This document shows, piece after piece, positions 52,572 to 61,191 of a DNA stretch of 64,000 nt (within the stretch, counting starts at the first letter, position 1; the number at the start of each line of letters is the position of its first letter). The stretch is from Neobacillus driksii. GTDB lineage: Bacteria > Bacillota > Bacilli > Bacillales > Cytobacillaceae. Both the position numbers and the translations under genes were made by a program. The notes under the pieces were generated by a model. That model was not told the origin of the DNA. It made no database searches and saw only the letters and a program-made list of their open reading frames with translations. The stretch lies in contig NZ_JACCBX010000009.1 of NCBI RefSeq assembly GCF_013409995.1, forward strand, positions 62,001 to 126,000. The letters are read 5' to 3'.

Positions 52572-53585
52572 ATGTTGAAGTTTGATCGCGATTTGTTCTT
52601 GAAAATTGTCGGGAAGGAATCTTTGGAGAAGAGAGGGGAAATTGAGAGGGCTGTTGATGAGGTTTCCGCTAAGGGGTTTAAAAATATTTTCTTGATTGGC
52701 TCCGGCGGTACGGTTGCGATGATGTATCCATTTGAGTACATCTTAAAATCTAATTCTTCTCTCGAGGTTCATGCTGTGATTGCGGCGGAATTAATGGTAA
52801 TGAATCATCGCCATCTTTCTAAGGATTCTGTTTGTATATTTGCCAGCGTAACCGGTACAACTCAGGAAACGGTAGCAGCAGCACAATACTGTAAGGATAA
52901 GGGGGCAACGACCATTGGATTTGTGGCTAAACCAGATACTCCATTGGCGCAAACTGTTGATCACTGCATCCTGGCTCCTGATGAAAAGCACTCATTTGAT
53001 ACCTTCTTTGTTTACTTACAGCTGCTGACATTCCGGTTTATCCATAATCATGATGAATTCCCGCAATATGATCAATTTGCAGAACAAATTGCCAATTTAC
53101 CTGAAGGTATGGTTCAGGCAATGGAAGCATTCGATTCTCATGCTGAACAATTTGCAATTAAGCATAAAGATACGGATTACCACATGCTAGTAGGTGCAGG
53201 GAACCTATGGGGGAACACGTACTCCTACGCAATGTGTATTTTAGAGGAAATGCAATGGATTAAATCTAAATCGATTCATGCAGCTGAATTTTTCCACGGT
53301 ACACTCGAATTAGTGGAAGAAGATACAAGTGTTATTCTTTTTAAGGGGGAAGATGAAACACGCACGTTAGTGGATCGCGTTGAACGATTTGCTGAAACAA
53401 TTACAAAGGAACTTTTTATTCTGGATACAAAGGATTATGAACTAGAAGGTATTAGCGAGGAGTTTCGAAAGCATCTTGCTATTAACCTGAATTGGGCTTT
53501 AACCGGCCGTATCAGCGTGTACCTTGAGCGTGAGCGGAATCATCCATTAGAACTTAGAAGATATTATCGTAAAATGGCATATTAA
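52572..53585 (+). CDS. SIS-domain fructosamine deglycase-like protein 2 (FrlB-like)
   Basis: A 337-residue paralogue with the same layout: FLIGSGGTVAMMYPFEYILKS near 38-58, SVTGTTQETVAAAQYCKDKGATTIG near 90-114, GAGNLWGNTYSYAMCILEEMQWI near 206-228, HAAEFFHGTLELVEED near 235-250, and NHPLELRRYYRKMAY at the end. It is close to copy 3 by eye (both have EEMQWIK, FFHGTLELVE and FDTKDYE-like tails) and more distant from copy 1. AGGAGG lies before ATG 52572. Likely cleaves a different Amadori 6-phosphate from its neighbours. Confidence 0.82.
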   Translation: MLKFDRDLFLKIVGKESLEKRGEIERAVDEVSAKGFKNIFLIGSGGTVAMMYPFEYILKSNSSLEVHAVIAAELMVMNHRHLSKDSVCIFASVTGTTQETVAAAQYCKDKGATTIGFVAKPDTPLAQTVDHCILAPDEKHSFDTFFVYLQLLTFRFIHNHDEFPQYDQFAEQIANLPEGMVQAMEAFDSHAEQFAIKHKDTDYHMLVGAGNLWGNTYSYAMCILEEMQWIKSKSIHAAEFFHGTLELVEEDTSVILFKGEDETRTLVDRVERFAETITKELFILDTKDYELEGISEEFRKHLAINLNWALTGRISVYLERERNHPLELRRYYRKMAY

Positions 53586-53596
53586 GGAGGTTAGGG

Positions 53597-54610
53597 ATGT
53601 TAAATTTTGATGCTGAGAGGTTTTTAAGAATACAAAATGGTGCAGTAGCTTTAAAGGATGAGCTTGATCAGGTGATAGATGCTGTCTTCGAAAAAGGCTT
53701 GGAAAATGTATTTTTTGTAGGTACAGGCGGGGCGGCGATTCTCATGTTTCCGGCTGAATTTATCTTAAAAAACCACTCCACCTTACCTGTTTATACTGAA
53801 ATCTCGTCTGAGCTAATGTTGATGGATCACCAGCACCTCGGTGAGCGTTCTTTAGTGATTTTGCCTTCACTATCTGGTACGACAAAAGAAACGGTTGAAG
53901 CTGCGAAATTTTGTAAAGAAAAAGGAGCAACAACCATTAGTTTAGTAGCACATGCCAACACTCCATTAGCTAATTTAACAGATTATACGCTTGTAAACTA
54001 TGCAGCAGATGATACCTCTTGTGAATCGTTTTATATCCAGTCTTATTTAATCGCGTTTCGATTAATGTATAAGCGGAATGAATTCCCTCAGTATCATCAA
54101 TTTACTGAAGAAATGAAAAAACTTCCTGAGGCTCTATTAAATGTAAAAAAAGCAACGGAGCAGCGTGCTGCAGCATTTGCCCAAAAACATAAGTATACTC
54201 CTTACCACATTCTTTCTGGAACAGGTATTGATTGGGGTCAGACCTATTATTATGGAATGTGTATCTTAGAAGAAATGCAATGGATTAAAACTAGACCAGT
54301 ACATGCATCAGATTTTTTCCATGGGACGCTAGAATTGGTTGAACATGATACCAGTATTATTCTATTAAAAGGTGAAGATCGTTCACGCGCGCTTACCGAA
54401 AGAGTCGAACACTTTGCGGACCATTACACAAATGAATTAACGGTTTTTGATACGAAGGATTATGAATTTACTGGAATTTCAGAAGAGTTAAGACGCTTTA
54501 TCTCCCCAATCGTACTTGCGACCTTACTAGAAAGAGTAAGTTGTCATTTAGAAACACAACGGAATCATCCACTGACAACCAGAAGGTATTATAAAAAAGT
54601 TCCATTCTAG
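53597..54610 (+). CDS. SIS-domain fructosamine deglycase-like protein 3 (FrlB-like)
   Basis: A 337-residue paralogue, 11 bases after copy 2 and exactly its length, so the pair probably arose by tandem duplication. Marks: FFVGTGGAAILMFPAEFILKN near 39-59, PSLSGTTKETVEAAKFCKEKGATTIS near 90-115, GTGIDWGQTYYYGMCILEEMQWI near 206-228, HASDFFHGTLELVEHD near 235-250 (Asp in place of copy 2's Glu), and NHPLTTRRYYKKVPF at the end. AAGGAGG lies before ATG 53597. It ends the operon; a strong terminator follows. Confidence 0.82.
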   Translation: MLNFDAERFLRIQNGAVALKDELDQVIDAVFEKGLENVFFVGTGGAAILMFPAEFILKNHSTLPVYTEISSELMLMDHQHLGERSLVILPSLSGTTKETVEAAKFCKEKGATTISLVAHANTPLANLTDYTLVNYAADDTSCESFYIQSYLIAFRLMYKRNEFPQYHQFTEEMKKLPEALLNVKKATEQRAAAFAQKHKYTPYHILSGTGIDWGQTYYYGMCILEEMQWIKTRPVHASDFFHGTLELVEHDTSIILLKGEDRSRALTERVEHFADHYTNELTVFDTKDYEFTGISEELRRFISPIVLATLLERVSCHLETQRNHPLTTRRYYKKVPF

Positions 54611-54626
54611 TTGAAACAATGCAATA

Positions 54627-54666
54627 AAAGGCCTGACTAGCACCTACCCGCTAGTCAGGCCTTTTT
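54627..54666 (+). terminator. Terminator of the fructosamine operon
   Basis: AAAGGCCTGACTAGC pairs fully with GCTAGTCAGGCCTTT across an 8-base loop, then TT. Confidence 0.93.
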
Positions 54667-54703
54667 CCACGCAAAACTTTCGATTGTCTCCTTTAAGAAC
54701 CGC

Positions 54704-54826
54704 ACGTTAAAAGATGGGGAAGTCATTCTATCTGGCGCCGTATCTGCAGCTGCTACAGCTCAAAAGGGAGATGTCTTTACAGCAGAGTTTAGCCAGTTAG
54801 GAATAGTGGAGGTTTCTTTGGGTTAA
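54704..54826 (+). pseudogene. C-terminal remnant of a 2-hydroxypentadienoate-type hydratase
   Basis: The last 40 codons before TAA 54824 read TLKDGEVILSGAVSAA then TAQKGDVFTAEFSQLG, matching the end of the module-2 hydratase (TLKAGEVILSGALSAA ... FTAEFSELG) at about 43593-43715. Nothing upstream matches. In module 2 a CTCACAAA/TTTGTGAG terminator follows 45 bases later; here the same terminator is found about 860 bases away at 55684, with a membrane gene between. Confidence 0.9.
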
Positions 54827-54834
54827 GTGAGCCA

Positions 54835-54855
54835 GGGGGACGGTTCTGGTGGTTC
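54835..54855 (+). repeat. GGGACGGTTCT-type intergenic repeat
   Basis: GGGGGACGGTTCTGGTGGTT and the inverted arrangement at 55721-55804 belong to the same repeat type, common between Bacillaceae genes. Confidence 0.6.
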
Positions 54856-55093
54856 AATTACTATTACAATTCTTCAAAAAACCTTTAGTACGGAAAAAAT
54901 GTTTTAATATTTGATTGCACATAATTTATATTGTGTTAACTATTGGAATTTCATTGCACGTGGGTAAAAGGACTTTTGCTTTGTGGTCCACTATGAGATA
55001 GGTAAAAAACGAAACCAAATCTGTTTTGATTCGTAGGTATTCATAATAGCGTCTCTACCTATCGGGGTGGCCACCTTAGAAACGGGGGATTAG

Positions 55094-55675
55094 ATGAAAT
55101 TATTGCTTAGTGTTATTCTCTTATTGATCATTGTGTATCAAAGCTTTAGGTTTGTTCAACTCTTGATAAAAATGAAACAAAATATTTTCCTGCCAACAAC
55201 GAATGAGGAATTGTTAACAATTAGGAAATATCCTCAGAAAGCAGTTGTTGAACTGGCCTATTCTAAACATAAAGTTGGAATTATAGTATATTTTTTTATG
55301 CTTATATACTTAGTGGTGATGCTTATGATCGGGGTAGTAAATAAAAATATGGATTGGTCATTTTACTTGTTGTTATTCCTCCCCTTAATCTATTCACATA
55401 ATCTATTAAACGTATTTGCAATCGTTAATGGTGGCGTGCTGAGTGGAAGTCGTTTTGTTGCTTGGCGGACAATAAAATCATTTGATATTATCCCCATTGA
55501 TGCAAATCATAGGCTTTATGGCTATTCAAAAGAGATCAACAACGGATATGAATTGAAAATTAAGACAAAACTCTTTCCGATAAGCTGTATCATTACTTCA
55601 GAAGAAACAAAAGAGAAGTTGACCAATATTCTAAGTAAACATGCAATGGCAAATGGAAAAGAGATCATAAAATAG
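55094..55675 (+). CDS. Membrane protein of unknown family
   Basis: A 193-residue protein with an N-terminal helix (LLLSVILLLIIVYQSFRFVQLL), two more helices near 60-105 (VGIIVYFFMLIYLVVMLMIGVV; SFYLLLFLPLIYSHNLL), and a C-terminal basic, beta-rich domain (SRFVAWRTIKSFDIIPIDANHRLYGY) that recalls DUF5673-like membrane-anchored PH-type domains, though this is only a pattern resemblance. GGGG precedes its ATG by about 10 bases. It sits between a hydratase relic and that hydratase's former terminator, so it is probably an insertion. Function unknown. Confidence 0.55.
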   Translation: MKLLLSVILLLIIVYQSFRFVQLLIKMKQNIFLPTTNEELLTIRKYPQKAVVELAYSKHKVGIIVYFFMLIYLVVMLMIGVVNKNMDWSFYLLLFLPLIYSHNLLNVFAIVNGGVLSGSRFVAWRTIKSFDIIPIDANHRLYGYSKEINNGYELKIKTKLFPISCIITSEETKEKLTNILSKHAMANGKEIIK

Positions 55676-55683
55676 AATTGTAA

Positions 55684-55716
55684 TTGCTCACAAATGATTT
55701 TTGTGAGTATTTTTTC
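55684..55716 (+). terminator. Terminator, near copy of the module-2 operon terminator
   Basis: CTCACAAA (55687-55694) pairs with TTTGTGAG (55700-55707), then TATTTTTTCG. The surrounding 50 bases also match 43750-43810. Confidence 0.88.
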
Positions 55717-55720
55717 GTTT

Positions 55721-55804
55721 TAAAAACGCCTGAGGGACGATTCTGGTGTTCAAATATGATTAACACTGTTCAAAAAAACCATTAGAACCGTCCCTAAGGT
55801 TTTT
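55721..55804. repeat. Long imperfect inverted repeat with GGGACG arms
   Basis: Arms AAAAACGCCTGAGGGACG and the reverse of CGTCCCTAAGGTTTTT, with GGGACGATTCT (55734-55744) and AGAACCGTCCC (55784-55794) as core, enclose a smaller GTGTT/AACAC pairing. It looks like a non-autonomous intergenic repeat element. Confidence 0.6.
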
Positions 55805-55966
55805 AGAAGTATATTGTTAGTATTTGAAAGCCTTTTCATATATTGAATCCTTCAGTATAATAAAAACTATTAATCTTCTTAAAAAGCATAAGTCAATATT
55901 CTTTCATTCACTCGCAGGTAAGATTTACTTTGTTCTTAACGAAATAAGAAATAAAGGAGCAATGGA

Positions 55967-57850
55967 ATGAAAACACTAAAACTAAATGACTTATTACATA
56001 TTCGCCAAGAGAATGAGTTATGGTATGCAAACAATGAACGATCTGTTTTTGTTTCAACAAGGGCATTTGGGGCGATGCAACGAGATTTAATTCAGAATAT
56101 TGGCATTAATCGGATGAAAACCTTTTTCTTTAAGTATGGCTATCAATTGGGAGTTGAAGATGCTGAAGAGGTAGCAAAAAGAGACTCTCTGAGTTCACTT
56201 GAAAAGATCGAATATGGTCCGATCATTCATGCATTAAAAGGACATGCGAAATCCCGCATTACTGAAAAGGATTTTGAAGTGGATGGAAACCAAATTGTAT
56301 CGTTTCGTTTTAAAGGAATTTGGGAAAATTCTTTTGAAGCTGAACAACATCTTCAAAATTTTGGAATAAGCCAAGGCCCGGTTTGTTATACGTTAACTGG
56401 TTATGCCACGGGATATGTTACTCGTGTGGTTGGAGTGGACGTCTTTTTCAAAGAATTGCAATGTCAGGGACAAGGGGCACCGTGCTGTGTATGGGAAGGG
56501 CGACTTGTTTCAGAATGGAAGGAAGAGTCGGAGGAATTCTTTTCTTATAGTAAAGAACTGCCGATTTTAAAGGAACTGGAGCAAACAAACGAAAAGCTAA
56601 TGCTGGAAAGAAATAATCTCGCACTTGTGTCGAAAACGTATAATGAGATGACCAATAAACTAATCGAAGGCAATAGCATCGAATCGATTCTCGATATTTT
56701 ACATAAGCAAAATCACGTGCCAATAGTCGTGGAGGATAGTCGTCAAAATGTTATAGCCTATAAAGGCATTACCCTAGAAGAATTTGAATCTATTAAAGAT
56801 ACATTTTCTGAGATTCCAGATAAAAAACAATTCCATTCTAAGGTGAGTATTTTTTCTTTTGAAAAGGGGATTAGTCTGAAGACTCCGATTTATCTCTTAG
56901 GCAAGATTGTAGGGTATTGCTCTTTTCTATACGAAAGAGAGTTAACCCCGAATTATGAGATTGACTCGATGATTGTTGATCGCTTAGCGTCGATTTGCTC
57001 GCTTTTGTTTTTAAAGGAAAAAACAGAAGTAGAATCAATGGAACAAGTGAAAGGTCATTTTCTAGAAGAAATAATGAGTAGGAAATATACGCAGCAAGAA
57101 ATAATGAGAAAAGCGGATTTTATTCAGTTAGATTTATCCGATCACTATCATATTGTGGCATTGAACTACAAGTTTTTAAATTCATATGATGAAAAGGAAT
57201 TCACACTTCATAAAAAAACATTTGAAACGGTGTCTGCTTACTTACGTGAAGAAGAAAACCTCAATGTGTTAATCGGGCAGCGGCCTGACACATTACTTCT
57301 CCTGATTACGGAAAAACAAGTCAGTCAGGAAAACTTGGAGAAAAAGATTCGGACTTTAGTAATATTTTTAAAGAAGCAAATAAAAAATGCTCTATTCTTA
57401 GCAGGAATAAGCTCGCAAAACAGTAACATCCTGGAAGCTGGAGCTGCAATGGAAGAAGCTTGTTCCGCAGTGCGCCTTTCTTCCAGGGATGAACCGATTA
57501 CATTTTTTAGTGAATTAGGCGTGCTTGGAATCTTAATCAATGACCAAAATGAACAAGCCATCAAGAAAATGATCCGAGAACAACTTGGTGTTCTGTATAA
57601 GAATCTTGATAAGAATAAGCTAGAGTTGATTGAAACACTCTACCATTTTCTTGAGCAAGGCGGAAACTTGGATCAAACAGCGGAATCACTAGCACTTTCT
57701 AAAAGCGGACTTCGTTACCGCCTCAACAAAATTACCGACCTTCTTGATCGTGACTTACGAGATCCACAAAGACAATTTCAATTGATGATGGCGTTAAAAG
57801 CATTGAAAATTGTTGAGTATGAAAGAATCAAAAAAATTCAAGCAGAGTAA
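55967..57850 (+). CDS. Aromatic-sensing regulator: XylR_N/V4R sensor with PucR-type HTH (module 3)
   Basis: A 627-residue paralogue of the 11502 and 32639 proteins. STRAFGAMQRDLIQNIGINRMKTFFFKYGYQLG near 30-62 is the XylR_N start, VCYTLTGYATGYVTRV and LQCQGQGAPCCVWEG near 142-182 the V4R part, followed by a helical linker, a GAF-like and a GGDEF-like region. NLDQTAESLALSKSGLRYRLNKI near 567-589 is the PucR HTH. ATG 55967 follows AAAGGAGC. It points the same way as the HpaB gene at 58089 and is separated from it by a terminator, so it is transcribed alone and likely activates module 3. Ligand unknown; the HpaB neighbour suggests a 4-hydroxyphenyl compound. Confidence 0.85.
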   Translation: MKTLKLNDLLHIRQENELWYANNERSVFVSTRAFGAMQRDLIQNIGINRMKTFFFKYGYQLGVEDAEEVAKRDSLSSLEKIEYGPIIHALKGHAKSRITEKDFEVDGNQIVSFRFKGIWENSFEAEQHLQNFGISQGPVCYTLTGYATGYVTRVVGVDVFFKELQCQGQGAPCCVWEGRLVSEWKEESEEFFSYSKELPILKELEQTNEKLMLERNNLALVSKTYNEMTNKLIEGNSIESILDILHKQNHVPIVVEDSRQNVIAYKGITLEEFESIKDTFSEIPDKKQFHSKVSIFSFEKGISLKTPIYLLGKIVGYCSFLYERELTPNYEIDSMIVDRLASICSLLFLKEKTEVESMEQVKGHFLEEIMSRKYTQQEIMRKADFIQLDLSDHYHIVALNYKFLNSYDEKEFTLHKKTFETVSAYLREEENLNVLIGQRPDTLLLLITEKQVSQENLEKKIRTLVIFLKKQIKNALFLAGISSQNSNILEAGAAMEEACSAVRLSSRDEPITFFSELGVLGILINDQNEQAIKKMIREQLGVLYKNLDKNKLELIETLYHFLEQGGNLDQTAESLALSKSGLRYRLNKITDLLDRDLRDPQRQFQLMMALKALKIVEYERIKKIQAE

Positions 57851-57901
57851 ATGGATTGATTCGAAAACAAAAAAACATAAAACCTATTCTTCTATCTATT
57901 T

Positions 57902-57940
57902 GCCAGATTTCTCACAGTAGTGGGGGGTCTGGCTTTTTTT
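57902..57940 (+). terminator. Terminator of the module-3 regulator
   Basis: GCCAGA (57902-57907) with TCTGGC (57928-57933), an inner CTCAC/GTGGG pairing, then seven T. Confidence 0.85.
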
Positions 57941-58088
57941 ACGTAACTGACACGAAGTGGCAGTATTTACTATGTTTTCTGTCATCTTGTGTTATTGTTA
58001 AGAATTTTCAGATAAATTATCATAAAACTAGTGATGAACAAATCAGTCACAATAAAAATAGTAAAATTTTAAGAATGGAGTTGAAGAA

Positions 58089-59600
58089 ATGTACACAGGT
58101 AAAGAATATTTGGAAAGTCTCAATGACGGCAGGGCAGTTTATTTAAACGGAGAAAAAATTAAAGATGTCACAACACATCCCGCTTATCGGAATGCTGCTC
58201 GTTCCTATGCAAGAATGTACGATGCTCTTCATGATCCAGCGACACGTGATATCTTAACAACCACAAGCGAATATGGCGACAGAACACATAAATATTTCAA
58301 AACTCCTACTAGCGCTCAGGATTTGTTAGAGGCAAGAGATGCCATTGCTCATTGGGCAAAGCTAAGCTATGGATTTATGGGACGTACCCCGGATTATAAA
58401 GCTTCTTTTACTGGTCACCTAAATGCGTTTGGTCATTTTTATGAAGGTTTCGAAGACAATGCGAAAGCTTGGTACAAAAAATCAACAAAGGAAGTACCAT
58501 TCATTAATCATACAATTATTAATCCGCAGGTGGATCGCTCAAAACCATTACACGAGAATAAAGATGTCTTTGTTCGTGCGGTTGCGGAGCGTGATGACGG
58601 CATTATTGTAAGCGGTGCCAAAATGGTAGGAACAGCTTCTGCATTGACTCATTATAACTTTGTTGCGAACTATGGACCGAAAGATTTAGGCGGCGGCGAT
58701 GATAGTCATGCACTGATCTTCTTTGTTCCTATGAATGCGGAAGGCCTTAGCATGATTAGTCGCCAATCCTACGAATTACATGCTGCCAAGAACGGGACTC
58801 CCTTTGATTATCCGTTATCCAGCCGCTTTGACGAAAATGACGCAGTGATTGTGCTCGATAACGTATTCATCCCTTGGGAAAATGTGTTGGCATATCGAAA
58901 TATTGAGGTGTCGAATAACTTCGCAAAAGTAAGCGGTTTCATTCCGCGCTATACCTTCCATGGCTGTACTCGTCTCGCCGTAAAATTAGATTTTATGACG
59001 GGGCTGCTATTGAAAGCAACAGAAGGAGCAGGAACGAAAGATTTCCGTGGGGTTCAGGCAAAAATTGGCGAAGTCGTTGCATTACGAAATATGTTCTGGG
59101 GCCTTTCTACCGCAATGGCAACGGATCCTGAAAAAGGGCCCAATGGATTAGTGATTCCAAACTCTTATTCAAGTTCAGCTTATCGCGCATTAGCTCCATT
59201 GGCTTGGGTGAAAGTGAAAAATATTTTTGAGCAAGTCGTAGCTGGCGGTTTAATTCAATTGCCTTCAAGTTCAAAAGATTTCCTCAATGAAGATTTAAAA
59301 CCTTATTTGGACACCTATTACCGCGGTACAGGGATTGGCGCTGAAGAACGCGTGAAATTATTAAAAATGGTTTGGGATACGATCGGTACAGAGTTTGGCG
59401 GCCGTCATGAACTATATGAAGTCAACTATGGTGGAAACCATGAAAACATAAATATGGAAGCATTATTCCATTATGAGGCAACAGGTGCTGCCGATCAGCA
59501 AAAAGCATTCGTCGATTCTGCATTAAGCGATTATGACCTTAAGGGCTGGACAAACAAAACATGGGCAGAGGCAGCAGAAAAAGAAAGGGTTATCAAATAG
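58089..59600 (+). CDS. HpaB-family flavin-dependent aromatic hydroxylase (module 3)
   Basis: A 503-residue member of the HpaB family (4-hydroxyphenylacetate 3-hydroxylase, chlorophenol and related 4-monooxygenases), which uses reduced FAD from a partner to add an ortho hydroxyl. Marks: GRTPDYKASFTGHLNAFGHFY near 98-118, NHTIINPQVDRSKP near 141-154, GAKMVGTASALTHYNFVANY near 177-196, VFIPWENVLAYRN near 260-272, RYTFHGCTRLAVKLDFMTGLL near 287-307, and LPSSSKDFLNEDLKPYLDTYYRG near 396-418. The length is usual for the family. AATGGAG lies before ATG 58089. It differs from modules 1 and 2, which use acyl-CoA-dehydrogenase-type oxygenases. It starts the operon HpaB-reductase-dioxygenase-FAD synthetase. 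Substrate: a para-substituted phenol is likely. Confidence 0.9.
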   Translation: MYTGKEYLESLNDGRAVYLNGEKIKDVTTHPAYRNAARSYARMYDALHDPATRDILTTTSEYGDRTHKYFKTPTSAQDLLEARDAIAHWAKLSYGFMGRTPDYKASFTGHLNAFGHFYEGFEDNAKAWYKKSTKEVPFINHTIINPQVDRSKPLHENKDVFVRAVAERDDGIIVSGAKMVGTASALTHYNFVANYGPKDLGGGDDSHALIFFVPMNAEGLSMISRQSYELHAAKNGTPFDYPLSSRFDENDAVIVLDNVFIPWENVLAYRNIEVSNNFAKVSGFIPRYTFHGCTRLAVKLDFMTGLLLKATEGAGTKDFRGVQAKIGEVVALRNMFWGLSTAMATDPEKGPNGLVIPNSYSSSAYRALAPLAWVKVKNIFEQVVAGGLIQLPSSSKDFLNEDLKPYLDTYYRGTGIGAEERVKLLKMVWDTIGTEFGGRHELYEVNYGGNHENINMEALFHYEATGAADQQKAFVDSALSDYDLKGWTNKTWAEAAEKERVIK

Positions 59601-59619
59601 TTTTATAGGAGGAACCAGA

Positions 59620-60102
59620 ATGGATGATCGTCATTTTCGCCAGGCTATGGGGAAATTCGCTACGGGTGTCACTGTCATTACGACTGAAGTAGAAGGAGAG
59701 GTTCACGGCATGACGGCTAATGCCTTCATGTCGGTCTCTCTTGATCCAAATCTAGTGGTGATTTCCATCGGAGAAAGAGCGCAAATGCTTGAAAAAATCA
59801 AGAGCAGTAAAAAGTTTGCTGTCAATATTTTATCAGGAGAGCAGAAAGAATACTCAATGCTCTTTGCAGGTCAGATAAAAGAAAAAAGAGAAATCGATTT
59901 CGATAATCTTGCTGGACTGCCAGTCTTAGCAGGAGCCATCGCACAGGTAGCATGCGAAGTGGTAAATGAACATATCGAAGGAGACCATACCTTATTTATC
60001 GGAAAGGTCCTCGATATTAAGCTTGAAGAGGGAGAGCCGCTCATGTTCTTTAATGGTCAATATCGCTCTTTATCGTCTGAAGTGAGTCTCACAAATAAGT
60101 AG
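59620..60102 (+). CDS. Flavin reductase, HpaC-like (module 3)
   Basis: A 160-residue protein from ATG 59620 (ATAGGAGG upstream; longer in-frame readings overlap hpaB and lack an SD). It would feed reduced FAD to the 58089 hydroxylase. FRQAMGKFATGVTVITT, HGMTANAFMSVSLDPNLVVIS, FAVNILSGEQKEYSMLFAG and GDHTLFIGKVLDI repeat the motifs of the copies at 19555 and 41619. It starts 19 bases after the HpaB stop. Confidence 0.9.
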   Translation: MDDRHFRQAMGKFATGVTVITTEVEGEVHGMTANAFMSVSLDPNLVVISIGERAQMLEKIKSSKKFAVNILSGEQKEYSMLFAGQIKEKREIDFDNLAGLPVLAGAIAQVACEVVNEHIEGDHTLFIGKVLDIKLEEGEPLMFFNGQYRSLSSEVSLTNK

Positions 60103-60140
60103 TCTATTTCAATCAAAAAATATCTAATAGGAGGATTACC

Positions 60141-61130
60141 ATGACTTCTTACCAGGAACCAATTTTTGATGTAGCACAGCTTGCCCACGTGGAACTACTT
60201 TCTCCGAAGCTTGAACAATCAGTTGAATTTTTTACAAGATTTTTAGGAATGGAAGTAGCCGCTCGTTCTGAAAAATCCGTTTACCTTCGTGCTTACGAGG
60301 ATTTCTATCACAATACGTTAATCATTACAAAATCCGAACAAGCGGGAGTAGGCCATGTGGCTTGGCGTGCTACTTCTCCGCAAGCGCTAGAGCGACGTGT
60401 AGCGGAAATTGAAAAGACAGGATTCGGCAAAGGCTGGATTGATGGTGATATCGGACATGGAAGGGCCTACCAATTTACAAATCCTGATAGTCATTTAATG
60501 GAAATTCTTTGGGACGTTGAATATTACCATGTAGAAGAAGGACAAAGATCAAAACTATTAAATCGACCATCCAAACGCCCAGATCGTGGCGTGCCCGTTC
60601 GCCGCTTGGATCATATCAATCTCATGACTTCGAATCCAGGAGCCGATACAGACTTTATGCTCGATACTCTCGGTTTTAGATTAAGAGAGCAAATCCAAGA
60701 TAATGGTCATGTGCTAGGGAGCTGGATTAGTGTTTCTAATCTTGTTCATGAAATTGCTTATATGCAAGAGCCTAACGGAGTAAAAGGAAAGCTGCATCAT
60801 CTTTGCTACTGGTATGGAATTCCTCAAAATCTTTATGATGTGGCAGATTTGCTTAAAGATCATGGTATTAAAATTGAAGTTCCACCGAACAAGCATGGAG
60901 TCAGCCAAGCGTTCTGTATGTATGTGATTGAACCAGGCGGAAACCGCATTGAATTATTCGGAGATGCAGGATATATCATCACGGACCCAGCATGGAAGCC
61001 GGTGGTTTGGGATATGAAGGACGTTCCTGGCAATGGCGACACTTGGATTGGAACCGAATTCCCACAATCATGGTGGACGCAGGGAACACCGCTCACACCT
61101 GTGAAAACAGAGGAAGTCATGAAGTCCTAA
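60141..61130 (+). CDS. Extradiol dioxygenase, catechol 2,3-dioxygenase type (module 3, copy 1)
   Basis: A 329-residue VOC enzyme. Metal ligands are His158 (RLDHINL), His220 (KLHHLCYW) and Glu271 (GNRIELF), with His203 (NLVHEIAY) and Tyr261 nearby. It opens with YQEPIFDVAQLAHVELLSP, like the module-2 enzyme. It would cleave the catechol made by the HpaB-type hydroxylase. A second copy, about nine residues in ten identical by eye, starts at 63087. Distinctive are TNPDSHLMEI near 113-122 (TTPDGH in the others) and a C-terminal GNGDTWIGTEFPQSWWTQGTP. ATAGGAGG precedes ATG 60141. Confidence 0.92.
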   Translation: MTSYQEPIFDVAQLAHVELLSPKLEQSVEFFTRFLGMEVAARSEKSVYLRAYEDFYHNTLIITKSEQAGVGHVAWRATSPQALERRVAEIEKTGFGKGWIDGDIGHGRAYQFTNPDSHLMEILWDVEYYHVEEGQRSKLLNRPSKRPDRGVPVRRLDHINLMTSNPGADTDFMLDTLGFRLREQIQDNGHVLGSWISVSNLVHEIAYMQEPNGVKGKLHHLCYWYGIPQNLYDVADLLKDHGIKIEVPPNKHGVSQAFCMYVIEPGGNRIELFGDAGYIITDPAWKPVVWDMKDVPGNGDTWIGTEFPQSWWTQGTPLTPVKTEEVMKS

Positions 61131-61191
61131 TAGATTTATATGTGAAGTGCATAAAGAGATAAGTATATTGTGAACAATGGAGGGAGCTATC

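Larger units (their letters stand above)
54667..55093 (+). other. Junction region between fructosamine operon and aromatic module 3
   Basis: This 427-base stretch holds the hydratase relic and the first GGGACGGTTCT-type repeat, then unrecognised AT-rich sequence before a small membrane gene. Confidence 0.5.

Noticed and set aside
57856..58146. 96-codon open frame before the HpaB gene
   Set aside because: It overlaps the regulator terminator and the HpaB start, has no SD and no recognisable sequence.
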